From Fibrivirga algicola (GTDB lineage Bacteria; Bacteroidota; Bacteroidia; Cytophagales; Spirosomataceae): a stretch of DNA of 64,000 nt. The notes under the pieces are model-generated. The model did not search any database, had not been told where the DNA came from, and was given only the letters and a program-made list of their open reading frames with translations. The DNA is taken from positions 1-64,000 of the forward strand of contig NZ_WAEL01000004.1 of assembly GCF_011742925.1 (NCBI RefSeq), in the 5' to 3' direction. Positions 26,045-34,173 of the stretch are shown in pieces (the stretch's first letter is position 1; each line of letters opens with the position of its first letter). The translations under genes were made by a program, and so were the position numbers.

Positions 26045-27427
26045 CTACCTGGCCAGCGCTGCATTAACATCCAGACGCCCGCCTGTCACTGTCTTTCTAG
26101 CCAGTGACGTGGTGGGTACTGCACTATTTAATATAGCTGCTTTTATTTGACTGGCTGTTGCACCTGGTTTCACGGATGCATAAAGTGCTACAGCACCCGT
26201 TACATGTGGCGTAGCCATTGATGTACCACTATACGACGAGTAAGTATTGTAGGCCGTTGTTGAATTGATGGCCACCCCAGGCGCACCTAGATCAACGGTA
26301 GTTGCACCGTATTGTGAGAAGCTGGCAAGTGCACCCGTTTTATCAATGGCAGCTACGGCAATCACATTCGCCACATTGTAATTTGACGGGTAACTAGCCT
26401 TCCGATCATTGTTGGTCCCGCTATTTCCGGCTGCAGCGACAAACAGGATATTTTGAGCATTAGCGCGGGTAATCGCATCCAGAAGCGCCTGTGAAAAGCT
26501 CCCCCCACCCCACGAATTATTCGTAGCAACAATATTTAGCCCCTTTGTTTTCAGGTTGGTGAAGTAGTCAATGGCTTTTACAGCGTTGGCCAATGTACCC
26601 CCACTTGCCCCCAGGAATTTACCAGAGATCAGCTTCACGTTCCAGTTGACACCTACTACACCTACACTATTAGATTTTCCGCCAATGGTGCCAGATACAT
26701 GTGTTCCATGGTTATCCAGTGTGCCTCCACTACCGCCATCATAAACAGTTGCATCGTTGTTGGCGAAGTCCCAGCCGTACGTGTCATCAACTAAGCCATT
26801 ACCATCATCGTCACCATTCCCCGCTGGATCAAGCGGATTGCCAACCTGACCATCCAGGTCGGGATGAGTGTACTGAATACCCTCATCAATGATACCCACA
26901 TATACGGTAGACGAACCCGTATAGCCAGCTGCCCAGGCCGCAGCAGCATTACTACCAAACTGATTGGCCGGCGAAGTACTGGGACCATACATGCCCCAGA
27001 GTGAAGTATTGGTAAAGAAAGGATCAGTCGAAACAGCAGTATGGTGGTAAATATAGTTAGGCTCGGCAAACTCAACTCCCGGTGTATTAGCTAGATCAGC
27101 AACGGCTTGCATCACATTCTTCACCTTCAATAGAAGCAGCCCTTCTTTCTTACCGGCCTTCTCCATGGCTTTGGTCAGGATCCGCTCGGCGGCTTTCCCT
27201 TGGACTTTGTTGAGCGCTTGCTTGCGCACATCGTCAGAAACGCCTTCGGCAAACTGAACAACCAGCTCGCCCTCTACATACTCGGCATCATCCCCTGACC
27301 TGGCGTTTGACAGCGTTACAGAATCCGACGTTGTAATCTCTGCTGGTTGGCAACCGACCCAAACGGTTGAGAGTAACAAGCCGACTGCAACGGCCCTGGT
27401 GGTTAAAAACGTTTTAGAATTGCTCAT
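26045..27427 (-). CDS. Subtilisin-like (S8) serine protease, lipoprotein
   Basis: 460 residues from the ATG at 27427; the in-frame ATG 16 codons earlier would bury the signal. The signal peptide ends in a lipobox-like VWVGC. An inhibitor-like prodomain (about 45-125, LVVQFAEGVSDDVRKQAL) precedes the catalytic domain with Asp181 (GIIDEGIQ), His240 (HGTHVSGT), oxyanion Asn335 (AAAGNSG) and Ser403 (GTSMATPH). It is probably a secreted, surface-tethered scavenging protease made as a zymogen. It has no PKD or sorting domain at the C-terminus. Confidence 0.95.
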   Translation of the reverse strand: MSNSKTFLTTRAVAVGLLLSTVWVGCQPAEITTSDSVTLSNARSGDDAEYVEGELVVQFAEGVSDDVRKQALNKVQGKAAERILTKAMEKAGKKEGLLLLKVKNVMQAVADLANTPGVEFAEPNYIYHHTAVSTDPFFTNTSLWGMYGPSTSPANQFGSNAAAAWAAGYTGSSTVYVGIIDEGIQYTHPDLDGQVGNPLDPAGNGDDDGNGLVDDTYGWDFANNDATVYDGGSGGTLDNHGTHVSGTIGGKSNSVGVVGVNWNVKLISGKFLGASGGTLANAVKAIDYFTNLKTKGLNIVATNNSWGGGSFSQALLDAITRANAQNILFVAAAGNSGTNNDRKASYPSNYNVANVIAVAAIDKTGALASFSQYGATTVDLGAPGVAINSTTAYNTYSSYSGTSMATPHVTGAVALYASVKPGATASQIKAAILNSAVPTTSLARKTVTGGRLDVNAALAR

Positions 27428-27737
27428 AATTCGGTAAACAGATGTTTGGTAAAGGAAAAAATACTCATAAAACAACGTAAACGCAATGTCAAGCCAATCA
27501 GGCCATGATCCGGAATACGACGTCGATAAACAGATCGCTAACTTAACAGTCAGGTATTGATTTCCAATAATATTGTTTATTTCGACATGATCACAAGTAG
27601 GACATGATATCGTCTCTAAAAATTTATAGTTAGTTACTTATGTCGTAGTAATACTTACTTAATTTACAAGCTAATCCAGCGAGCCAGCGGCTTGCATAGT
27701 TTGCCATTTAAGCTGATTCCTGCTCATCGAGGTGCCG

Positions 27738-27745
27738 TATATTTG
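27738..27745 (+). promoter_or_regulatory. Possible -7 box of the WYL regulator
   Basis: TATATTTG fits TAnnTTTG and lies 24 bases before the ATG at 27770. A TTTG at about 27700 is too far upstream for a normal -33 element. Confidence 0.4.
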
Positions 27746-27769
27746 CCGGGCACCTTCTTCTAATTCATC

Positions 27770-28732
27770 ATGAACCGTATCGACCGCCTGACGGCCATTC
27801 TGATTCACCTTCAGAGTAAACGGCTTGTCAGAGCACAGGACCTAGCCGATCGATTCAGGATCAGCCTGCGCACCGTATACCGCGATATTCGGGCACTCGA
27901 AGAAGCCGGTGTGCCGATTGGGGCCGAGGCAGGGGTTGGCTATTTTCTGGACGGGTATCACCTGCCGCCGGTAATGTTTACCAATGCCGAAGCCTCCGCA
28001 CTGGTGTTTGGCGCCAAGCTGGTGGAGCGAATGGCGGATATGTCGCTGCGGGAACCGTTCGATTCGGCCCTGTACAAAGTAAAATCAGTGCTTAAACGTG
28101 CCGAGAAAGACCACCTCGATCAGTTGGAACCACTTATCGGCATTTCCGACTACCCCCGACCTACCCCTTTTTCTGACCAGTTACTGGATCAACTGCAATC
28201 GGCCTGCGTTCAGCAGCAGGTGCTTCTGCTCGATTACCAGGCCCCCTATGAGGAGCAGACCACTACCCGTGAGGTAGAACCCATTGGCCTGTACTACTAC
28301 AGCACAGGCTGGCACCTGATTACGTTCTGTCGACTTCGGCAGGATTACCGCGATTTCCGCACCGATCGAATCCGTCAACTCAAGGTTACTGGTCAATTGT
28401 TCTCGCGCCAATCTCTGCTGTCACTACACGACTACCTGAATCGCTTTAAACAGACCAGAGCGCTGACCGAAGCCATTGTCTGGTTCGACAAACGAGCCGC
28501 TCGATTTACCCACCAGCAACGGTACGCCTACGGCTTTATGTCGGAGGAGGCGCAGGGAGCGCGCGTGAAGATGTTGTTTCTGACACAGCATCCGGAAGGG
28601 CTGGCCCGCTGGCTGATGATGTTCGCTAGCTCGGTATCGATCGAGCAGCCCGACAGCCTGAAGGCGATGATCCTGAACTTCGCCGACGAACTAAAAGCAC
28701 ATTATACAGCGGCTCAACCCCTACTGACATAG
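27770..28732 (+). CDS. WYL-domain transcriptional regulator (YafY type)
   Basis: 320 residues. The N-terminal winged HTH of the DeoR/HTH_11 kind reads NRIDRLTAILIHLQSK, then QDLADRFRISLRTVYRDIRA. A central WYL domain (about 140-215) includes VEPIGLYYYSTGWHLITFCR and DYRDFRTDRIRQL, followed by a C-terminal WCX extension. WYL domains bind ligands such as nucleic-acid breaks or metabolites. The gene is followed after 57 bases by a GyrI-like protein, a frequent pairing in Bacteroidota that suggests a small-molecule sensing pair. Confidence 0.92.
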   Translation: MNRIDRLTAILIHLQSKRLVRAQDLADRFRISLRTVYRDIRALEEAGVPIGAEAGVGYFLDGYHLPPVMFTNAEASALVFGAKLVERMADMSLREPFDSALYKVKSVLKRAEKDHLDQLEPLIGISDYPRPTPFSDQLLDQLQSACVQQQVLLLDYQAPYEEQTTTREVEPIGLYYYSTGWHLITFCRLRQDYRDFRTDRIRQLKVTGQLFSRQSLLSLHDYLNRFKQTRALTEAIVWFDKRAARFTHQQRYAYGFMSEEAQGARVKMLFLTQHPEGLARWLMMFASSVSIEQPDSLKAMILNFADELKAHYTAAQPLLT

Positions 28733-28789
28733 GGTTGTCACCAGGTACGTTTACCTTCGGTTTGGTCGTCTATTAAACCCAAACTACTA

Positions 28790-29281
28790 ATGACAACTAC
28801 CGTTCTAACTCCAACCAATGCCCTGATCGTGAAGCAGACCGAGCCCTTTCTAGGCCTCACGATCGGATTGCAAACCTACCTTCCCGAACTGGCAGCCAGC
28901 GGTGGAGCAGCCAACCGGCAACTGATGGCCGAAGCAGCCCGACTAGGCTTACCCAACACACAGCCGATACAGTGGCACTACACCGGCCTATCGGGACATC
29001 CCGACGATGAGTTTACGTTGCAAATCATATTACCAATCGAGTCAGTCATTCTGGGGACGCCCGGCAACCCATTTTCGGTTCGGCATATCCCTGCGTTTCA
29101 TTGTGCGCAGCATACGTATTGCGGCCCGTGGAATCGACTAAAAGAGGAGTACGACGAGATTTTCGAGCAATTCTATGCCGTCGATCGGGTCTACGATGGT
29201 CGTGTACGTGAAGTGTTTCGGGTGGTCGATCGGGATAGTCCAGCGCGTTGTGTACTGGATATTCAAATTGGCATTGCCTAA
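28790..29281 (+). CDS. GyrI-like small-molecule binding protein
   Basis: 163 residues with the AraC effector-binding/GyrI-like fold: a first strand KQTEPFLGLTIG, the WHYTGLSGHPDDEFTLQI segment, VRHIPAFHCAQHTYCGPW, and a closing ILDIQ-type strand (VLDIQIGIA). There is no DNA-binding domain. It is probably co-transcribed with the WYL regulator. Related proteins bind hydrophobic or cationic compounds and some hydrolyse them. The ligand here is unknown. Confidence 0.82.
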   Translation: MTTTVLTPTNALIVKQTEPFLGLTIGLQTYLPELAASGGAANRQLMAEAARLGLPNTQPIQWHYTGLSGHPDDEFTLQIILPIESVILGTPGNPFSVRHIPAFHCAQHTYCGPWNRLKEEYDEIFEQFYAVDRVYDGRVREVFRVVDRDSPARCVLDIQIGIA

Positions 29282-29286
29282 CGGTG

Positions 29287-29331
29287 AACGTACCCAGCCA
29301 TACGCCTAATAGACAACTGGCTGGGTACGTT
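29287..29331. terminator. Bidirectional terminator made of inverted octamers
   Basis: AACGTACCCAGCCA (29287-29300) pairs with TGGCTGGGTACGTT (29318-29331), 17-base loop. It separates two convergent genes. Each arm contains one copy of the window-wide octamer (ACGTACCC / GGGTACGT), reminiscent of how inverted uptake-sequence pairs form terminators in Neisseria and Haemophilus. Confidence 0.7.
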
Positions 29332-29332
29332 G

Positions 29333-30148
29333 CTACTGCCGGTCAGCCTCGACAAGCTGCTGGTGGGGCACTAGCGTTTGTTTAGCCGTTGCCCTGGCAA
29401 AGGCGGCGTCATAATCGGCACGGGTGGTACCCATCCATTCGTCCCAGAAGCGGAAGTACAGCCCGTAATTTCCTTTAAAATACTGGTGGTGCTGGTTGTG
29501 GTTGACGGAGGTATTGAGCCACCGCGCCAGCCAGTGCTGGTTCCAGCGGGCAGGAAACAACTCCCAGCCCAAATGGCCGTATACGTTATACACGATCATA
29601 AAAAACAGGAAAGCCAGGATCGTAATGGGGTGTAGTGGCAACACAAACGTAGCCAGTGGTACAATAGCGGCCTCTACAATTGCCTCAAGCGGATGAAACG
29701 CGTAGGCGGCCCAGGGCGATGGATTGGTCGATTTGTGATGCACCAGGTGCGTGGCCTTGAACAGCCGGGGGTGGTGCATGGCCCGGTGCGTCCAGTAGAA
29801 ATAGGTATCGTGCAGCAGTATAAGCAGTACAAACGACACGACTCCATACGCCGTACCATAGTCGGCCCAATTGAGATACAGCAAATTATAGTTGCGCATT
29901 CCCGTGGCGACCATCAGCCAGGTGACGCCCGCAAAAACCAGGGTGGTGCTGATCGAGTACAGCACTTCCCGCCGGTAATCGGACGATTTCGGGAAGCGAG
30001 GCTGAATCTTTTTCGACGCAGCCGAAGCGCGTCGCCAACCGTAAAAGATGGCAAAAAAGATACCCGCTACCACCAGATAACGCAGCAGGTGCGTAAGCCA
30101 GACGGCCACCATCCCCCAGCCGGGATACATTTTCAGCAAACTGTACAT
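29333..30148 (-). CDS. Sterol desaturase / fatty acid hydroxylase family protein
   Basis: 271 residues from the ATG at 30148 (a GTG lies 15 bases earlier). A polytopic membrane protein with the di-iron histidine boxes HDTYFYWTHRAMHH, HLVHHKSTNPSPW and VNHNQHHQYF. Family enzymes hydroxylate or desaturate lipids or carotenoids at the inner membrane. In Bacteroidota, members act on ornithine lipids, sphingolipids or fatty acids; which applies here cannot be read from the sequence. Confidence 0.92.
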   Translation of the reverse strand: MYSLLKMYPGWGMVAVWLTHLLRYLVVAGIFFAIFYGWRRASAASKKIQPRFPKSSDYRREVLYSISTTLVFAGVTWLMVATGMRNYNLLYLNWADYGTAYGVVSFVLLILLHDTYFYWTHRAMHHPRLFKATHLVHHKSTNPSPWAAYAFHPLEAIVEAAIVPLATFVLPLHPITILAFLFFMIVYNVYGHLGWELFPARWNQHWLARWLNTSVNHNQHHQYFKGNYGLYFRFWDEWMGTTRADYDAAFARATAKQTLVPHQQLVEADRQ

Positions 30149-30234
30149 ATCCCCGAAACACACGCTGACAGGTGTCAGTTTCCGTAGCTGAAGCGGATTT
30201 TCGAACGGATTGCCCGGCAGGTAGTTTCAGCTAG

Positions 30235-31161
30235 ATGAACATGAACTTCACCCGCACCGGCAGCGGTAAACCCCTGCTGCTGATTCACGGCATCGGCAGC
30301 AGCCACCACAGTTGGGACCTGATCATCAACGATCTGGCTACTCACCGCGACGTACTGGCTATTGACCTCCCCGGTTTTGGCGATACTGCCCCCCTTGACG
30401 GCGAAACTAGCATCCGGACGCTGGCCGATGCCGTCACCGATTTCCTGCGCGAAAAAGACTTACTCGGTATCGATGCCGTGGGCAGTTCAATGGGCGCCCG
30501 GCTGGTGCTTGAACTCGCCCGACGGGGTGGTGTGCTCGGGGCGGTGGTCTCCCTGGACCCAGGTGGTTTCTGGGAAGGCTGGGAAATTCCGTTCTTCTAC
30601 TACTCGGTGCGTCTGTCTGCCCAACTGGTTGACAGCCTGCAACCCGTGCTCCCCAGCCTGACCGACAATCCCATTACCCGATCTCTGTTATTTGCCCAGT
30701 TTTCGGCCCGCCCCTGGGCACTCCCGTCGCCCATCGCATTGCAGGAACTTCGTACGTTTACGCCAACGCCAACCTTCGCGGAACTGCTCGACAATCTGGC
30801 ACATGGCGAGAAACAGCGCGGAGCACCAGCTGGTACGCTCCAGGAACCGCTGGTGATTGGCTGGGGACGGCAGGACCGCGTCTGTTTGCCCGGTCAGGCA
30901 AAGCGGGCACTGACTTTGTTCCCCGATGCGCAGTTACACTGGTTTGAAAAATGCGGACATTTCCCTCAGCTTGACGTACCTGAACAAACCGTTGACCTCA
31001 TACTGGCAGTGACCGATGGCACTTATGTACCGCAGGAATCCGAATCAGAAACACCGCTGCGACCCACTACCAAACAGCCTGATACACTGCTGATTGGTGT
31101 CGGCACGGCGGTTATCGTTGCTGGCCTGTTCATTGCGATACGAATGGCTACGGTACGATAA
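30235..31161 (+). CDS. Alpha/beta hydrolase with C-terminal membrane helix
   Basis: 308 residues. Hydrolase landmarks: LLLIHGIGSSHHSW (oxyanion region), AIDLPGFGDT, the nucleophile elbow VGSSMGARL with Ser at the centre, Asp in WGRQDRV, and His in EKCGHFPQLD. The last 25 residues are a hydrophobic helix ending MATVR, so it may be membrane-anchored. The substrate is unknown. It is divergent from the desaturase-like gene and followed by a methyltransferase gene after 27 bases. Confidence 0.92.
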   Translation: MNMNFTRTGSGKPLLLIHGIGSSHHSWDLIINDLATHRDVLAIDLPGFGDTAPLDGETSIRTLADAVTDFLREKDLLGIDAVGSSMGARLVLELARRGGVLGAVVSLDPGGFWEGWEIPFFYYSVRLSAQLVDSLQPVLPSLTDNPITRSLLFAQFSARPWALPSPIALQELRTFTPTPTFAELLDNLAHGEKQRGAPAGTLQEPLVIGWGRQDRVCLPGQAKRALTLFPDAQLHWFEKCGHFPQLDVPEQTVDLILAVTDGTYVPQESESETPLRPTTKQPDTLLIGVGTAVIVAGLFIAIRMATVR

Positions 31162-31188
31162 ACGTAGCCGGGCTATTTACCTTTGCTT

Positions 31189-32391
31189 ATGCCATTCCCT
31201 GACTTAACGGACGCCGACCGGGCTTTTATACTCAGTAACCTCACCGCCGATGTGCAAACGCTGGTGCTTCGACCACCAGCTAGCCTGGCTAGGTTACAGG
31301 TACGCGAGATTGCCGAACAGATCAGGGCACGGCAAAAAGCAAAAGGCAAATTACCCGGCTGGTATGCTCACCCGATGCTTACGTTTCCGGCAGCCCTATC
31401 TGTCGAACAGGCCTCGTCGGAACGTGCTGCCGCGTACAAGGCATCGTTGGTCTCCGGGTCGTTACTGGCTGACCTGACCGGGGGAATGGGCGTCGATACG
31501 GCGGCGTTTGCCCGGCAGGTAAACCGGGTTAACTACGTTGAACGGAACCAGCCGCTCGCCGAACTTACCGCCCGGAATATGCAGTTGTTGGGCCTACTCA
31601 ATGTGACGGTGAACGTTGGTGACGGCCTGGCATGGCTTGCTAACCAACCCGACACCTTCGACTGGCTGTACCTAGACCCCGCCCGCCGCGATAGCCGGGG
31701 AGGGCGTGTTGTGGGCCTTGCCGACTGCGAACCCGACGTGCTGACGTACCTGCCGCTACTGCTGCAAAAAGCACATAACCTGCTGCTGAAGACCTCGCCC
31801 CTTCTCGACATTGAGGCTACACTGCGCCAATTGCCCACGACTCGGGAGGTGCATGTGGTGGCCGTGCAGGGCGAGGTCAAAGAGACGCTGTTCGTACTCA
31901 GGCGGGAGCCCGTTGCGCTGGCTGATGTGCAGATGACCGCCATCAACCTGCGGGATACGGGCGAGATGCAGACATTTGCCTACCGGCGCGGTGATGAAGC
32001 AACGGCAAGCGTCACCCTCGCCGATCCACAAACGTACCTGTACGAACCAAACGCTGCTCTGTTAAAGGCCGGCGCTTTCCGCTTGGCCGGGGTACGTTTC
32101 GGCTTGGCTAAGCTGGCCCCGCACAGCCACCTGTATACCTCGGCCGAATACTTACCCACCTTTCCGGGACGAGTTTTCATTATCAACGCCCTGTGCCGTG
32201 CCGACCGGAAGTCGCTGCAGGTCCACGTACCTGGCGGGCAGGCCAATCTCACGGTACGCAACTTTCCACAGCCAGTTGATGTACTGCGTAAGCAATTAAA
32301 CCTGCGCGAGGGCAGCGACGTCTATCTCTTCGCCACCACGTTGACAAATGGGGATAAACGCTTGATTGTAACGCACAAAGCAGTAATATAG
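31189..32391 (+). CDS. THUMP-like class I SAM methyltransferase
   Basis: 400 residues from the ATG at 31189; the TTG two codons before is unlikely. Motif I DLTGGMGVDTAAF and the acidic strand YVERNQPLAELTARN bind SAM, while YLDPARRD takes the place of the catalytic motif IV. A C-terminal THUMP-like domain contains LPTFPGRVFIINALC and AEYLPTFPG. The family is widespread in Bacteroidota and presumed to modify RNA or DNA. A TACCTTTG box at 31178-31185 ends only three bases before the ATG, so a transcript from it would be nearly leaderless. Confidence 0.85.
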   Translation: MPFPDLTDADRAFILSNLTADVQTLVLRPPASLARLQVREIAEQIRARQKAKGKLPGWYAHPMLTFPAALSVEQASSERAAAYKASLVSGSLLADLTGGMGVDTAAFARQVNRVNYVERNQPLAELTARNMQLLGLLNVTVNVGDGLAWLANQPDTFDWLYLDPARRDSRGGRVVGLADCEPDVLTYLPLLLQKAHNLLLKTSPLLDIEATLRQLPTTREVHVVAVQGEVKETLFVLRREPVALADVQMTAINLRDTGEMQTFAYRRGDEATASVTLADPQTYLYEPNAALLKAGAFRLAGVRFGLAKLAPHSHLYTSAEYLPTFPGRVFIINALCRADRKSLQVHVPGGQANLTVRNFPQPVDVLRKQLNLREGSDVYLFATTLTNGDKRLIVTHKAVI

Positions 32392-32419
32392 AACCTGATT
32401 TCAACCATTTTTACGAACT

Positions 32420-33097
32420 ATGAATTTCCGTAACATCCTGTTAAGTATCAGCTTATTGCTGATCGTTATGAACACCCAGGCGCAAACCGTTTACGCGGGT
32501 GAACAGACAATTGACAAACAACTCTACAAGGGCCTGTTCCTGACCATCCCCCTCAGTGACAAGCAGGTTGAGAAGGAATGGGAGGAGTTTGTAAAGCCTT
32601 TCGGCCGAATATCAACGTCACGGGGCACGTACCGCATTACGACCGCTGACATAAAAGACATTTCGGCCGAGCCAATCAACTTCACCAGCCAGATTAAAGG
32701 GAATAAGAAGTCGACTACAGTATTTACAGCCTACGATTTGGGCGGCGGCAATTATGTCAGCGCAGGCAACGGCAATTATGACGCAGCCGACAAACTGCTA
32801 AAAGATTTTGCAGCCAGAGCCCTGTTTATTGATGAAGTGCGCGTAGCTGAAGAAGGCTTTACAGAATCGCAGAAGAATCACCAGAAAATGGTTAGGAAAG
32901 GCGAAACACTCGCGCGCGATATCGAGAACAACCGCAAAGAGAAAGAAAGGCTCCAGCGGAAGATCGAAGAAAACGCAAAAGAACTGGAACAGTTGCTAAG
33001 AGATACTGAAACAAACAAAGTTGACCAGACGACCGCCCAGACCGATATGGACAACAAACGCAAAAACGTAGAAACGGTAAAAGCAAAGAAACAGTAA
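32420..33097 (+). CDS. Exported coiled-coil protein, unknown
   Basis: 225 residues. It has a signal peptide (about 1-22, ending TQAQ). Residues 23-135 form a compact beta-containing region (TIPLSDKQVEKEWEEFVKPF, FTAYDLGGGNYVS). Residues about 145-225 are a highly charged coiled coil with Lys/Glu/Arg heptads. I do not recognise a family. It is probably periplasmic, following the methyltransferase by 28 bases but with no clear functional link. Confidence 0.7.
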   Translation: MNFRNILLSISLLLIVMNTQAQTVYAGEQTIDKQLYKGLFLTIPLSDKQVEKEWEEFVKPFGRISTSRGTYRITTADIKDISAEPINFTSQIKGNKKSTTVFTAYDLGGGNYVSAGNGNYDAADKLLKDFAARALFIDEVRVAEEGFTESQKNHQKMVRKGETLARDIENNRKEKERLQRKIEENAKELEQLLRDTETNKVDQTTAQTDMDNKRKNVETVKAKKQ

Positions 33098-33123
33098 CCA
33101 GCTGTAACCAACCTTATCTTGAC

Positions 33124-33166
33124 AGTCTCCTGTAGCGCCTCACCAATGGCTGCGCGGGAGACTTTT
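33124..33166 (+). terminator. Intrinsic terminator
   Basis: AGTCTCC (33124-33130) pairs with GGAGACT (33157-33163), extended by a G-T pair, with a further GC-rich inner helix possible and a T run after it. It lies 27 bases after the coiled-coil protein gene. Confidence 0.6.
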
Positions 33167-33317
33167 TCCGTTGTACCTACCGCTACAACGTACCTCAGCC
33201 GCGCCAATAGTGAAACGGAGCATTTTTTATCAGTAACTCAACTGACTTCGCTCAGCTAATTCCAGTAGGGCTATACTCACTTTTGTAGACGAGCATCCCA
33301 AACCGATAGCTTGTGCG

Positions 33318-34154
33318 ATGATGAAGCTCCTCGTTACCACTGACTTTTCAGACAACTCAAAAGCGGCCATCCGGTTCGCTATCCAGGTAGCATCGCAGTG
33401 TGCGGCTAGTCTGACCTTTTTGCATGTGCTACACGTGGTTCGGCCTACAGCCTGGCATGAATCGACGTACCTGACCTATGAGCGGCAGGAGATCGCCAAA
33501 GCCAGAGCCAGCCTTAACGACTTTGTTAGCCGCCTCTACAATGAGTTGGCCGCCAGTCCGGCTGATTACAGCTGCAAAGTGAAGGTATCACCCGTTGCCG
33601 ATTATGTGATTATGGGCTATGCTGCCGAGCAATCAGTTGATTTCATCTGTATCAGTACACGGGGTGCTGGTTTACTGGAAAAGATCATGGGCACCACCAC
33701 TGCAAACCTCATTAATCAATCTACAGTGCCGGTCATTGCCGTTCCGGGTAATTACCAACCCACCCGGCTAACCAGCATTGCCTATGCGTCAGACCTGCGC
33801 TGTTTAAAACAGGAGGTTGCCCGCGTTGCCGATTTTGCCCGGCTGCTTGGGGCGTCAATCAGCCTGCTTCATGTTACCTCACCCGGCGAACCTGTCATTG
33901 AGGCAGATATAATCGACCTGGCTGCTGAACGGTCTGCGCACCTCCCGGTTGACCTTCACTTACAACCGGCTGATCTAAACCAAACAATGATCGGCAACAT
34001 CGACGCCGCTGTGCAACAGTTGAAACCATCGATTGTGGTCCTGTTCACTAAACAGGACCAGGGCTTTTTTCACCAACTCTTCTTTTCCGGCAATGCTGTA
34101 GACTACAGCTTTTCAACAACCACACCACTTCTCGTTTTCGCTAAATCTCAGTAG
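33318..34154 (+). CDS. Universal stress protein, two USP domains
   Basis: 278 residues in two halves. The first USP domain (about 1-147) starts KLLVTTDFSDNSKAAIRFA and carries the ATP-type loop region GTTTANLINQSTVPVIAVPG. The second (about 150-278) is shorter and degenerate (IAYASDLRCLKQEVARVADFAR). It is the first gene of a three-gene unit with a P-type ATPase and another tandem USP protein. USPs bind ATP or AMP and adjust stress physiology; here they may tune the pump. Confidence 0.9.
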   Translation: MMKLLVTTDFSDNSKAAIRFAIQVASQCAASLTFLHVLHVVRPTAWHESTYLTYERQEIAKARASLNDFVSRLYNELAASPADYSCKVKVSPVADYVIMGYAAEQSVDFICISTRGAGLLEKIMGTTTANLINQSTVPVIAVPGNYQPTRLTSIAYASDLRCLKQEVARVADFARLLGASISLLHVTSPGEPVIEADIIDLAAERSAHLPVDLHLQPADLNQTMIGNIDAAVQQLKPSIVVLFTKQDQGFFHQLFFSGNAVDYSFSTTTPLLVFAKSQ

Positions 34155-34173
34155 TTCAACTCTATAGACCCGC

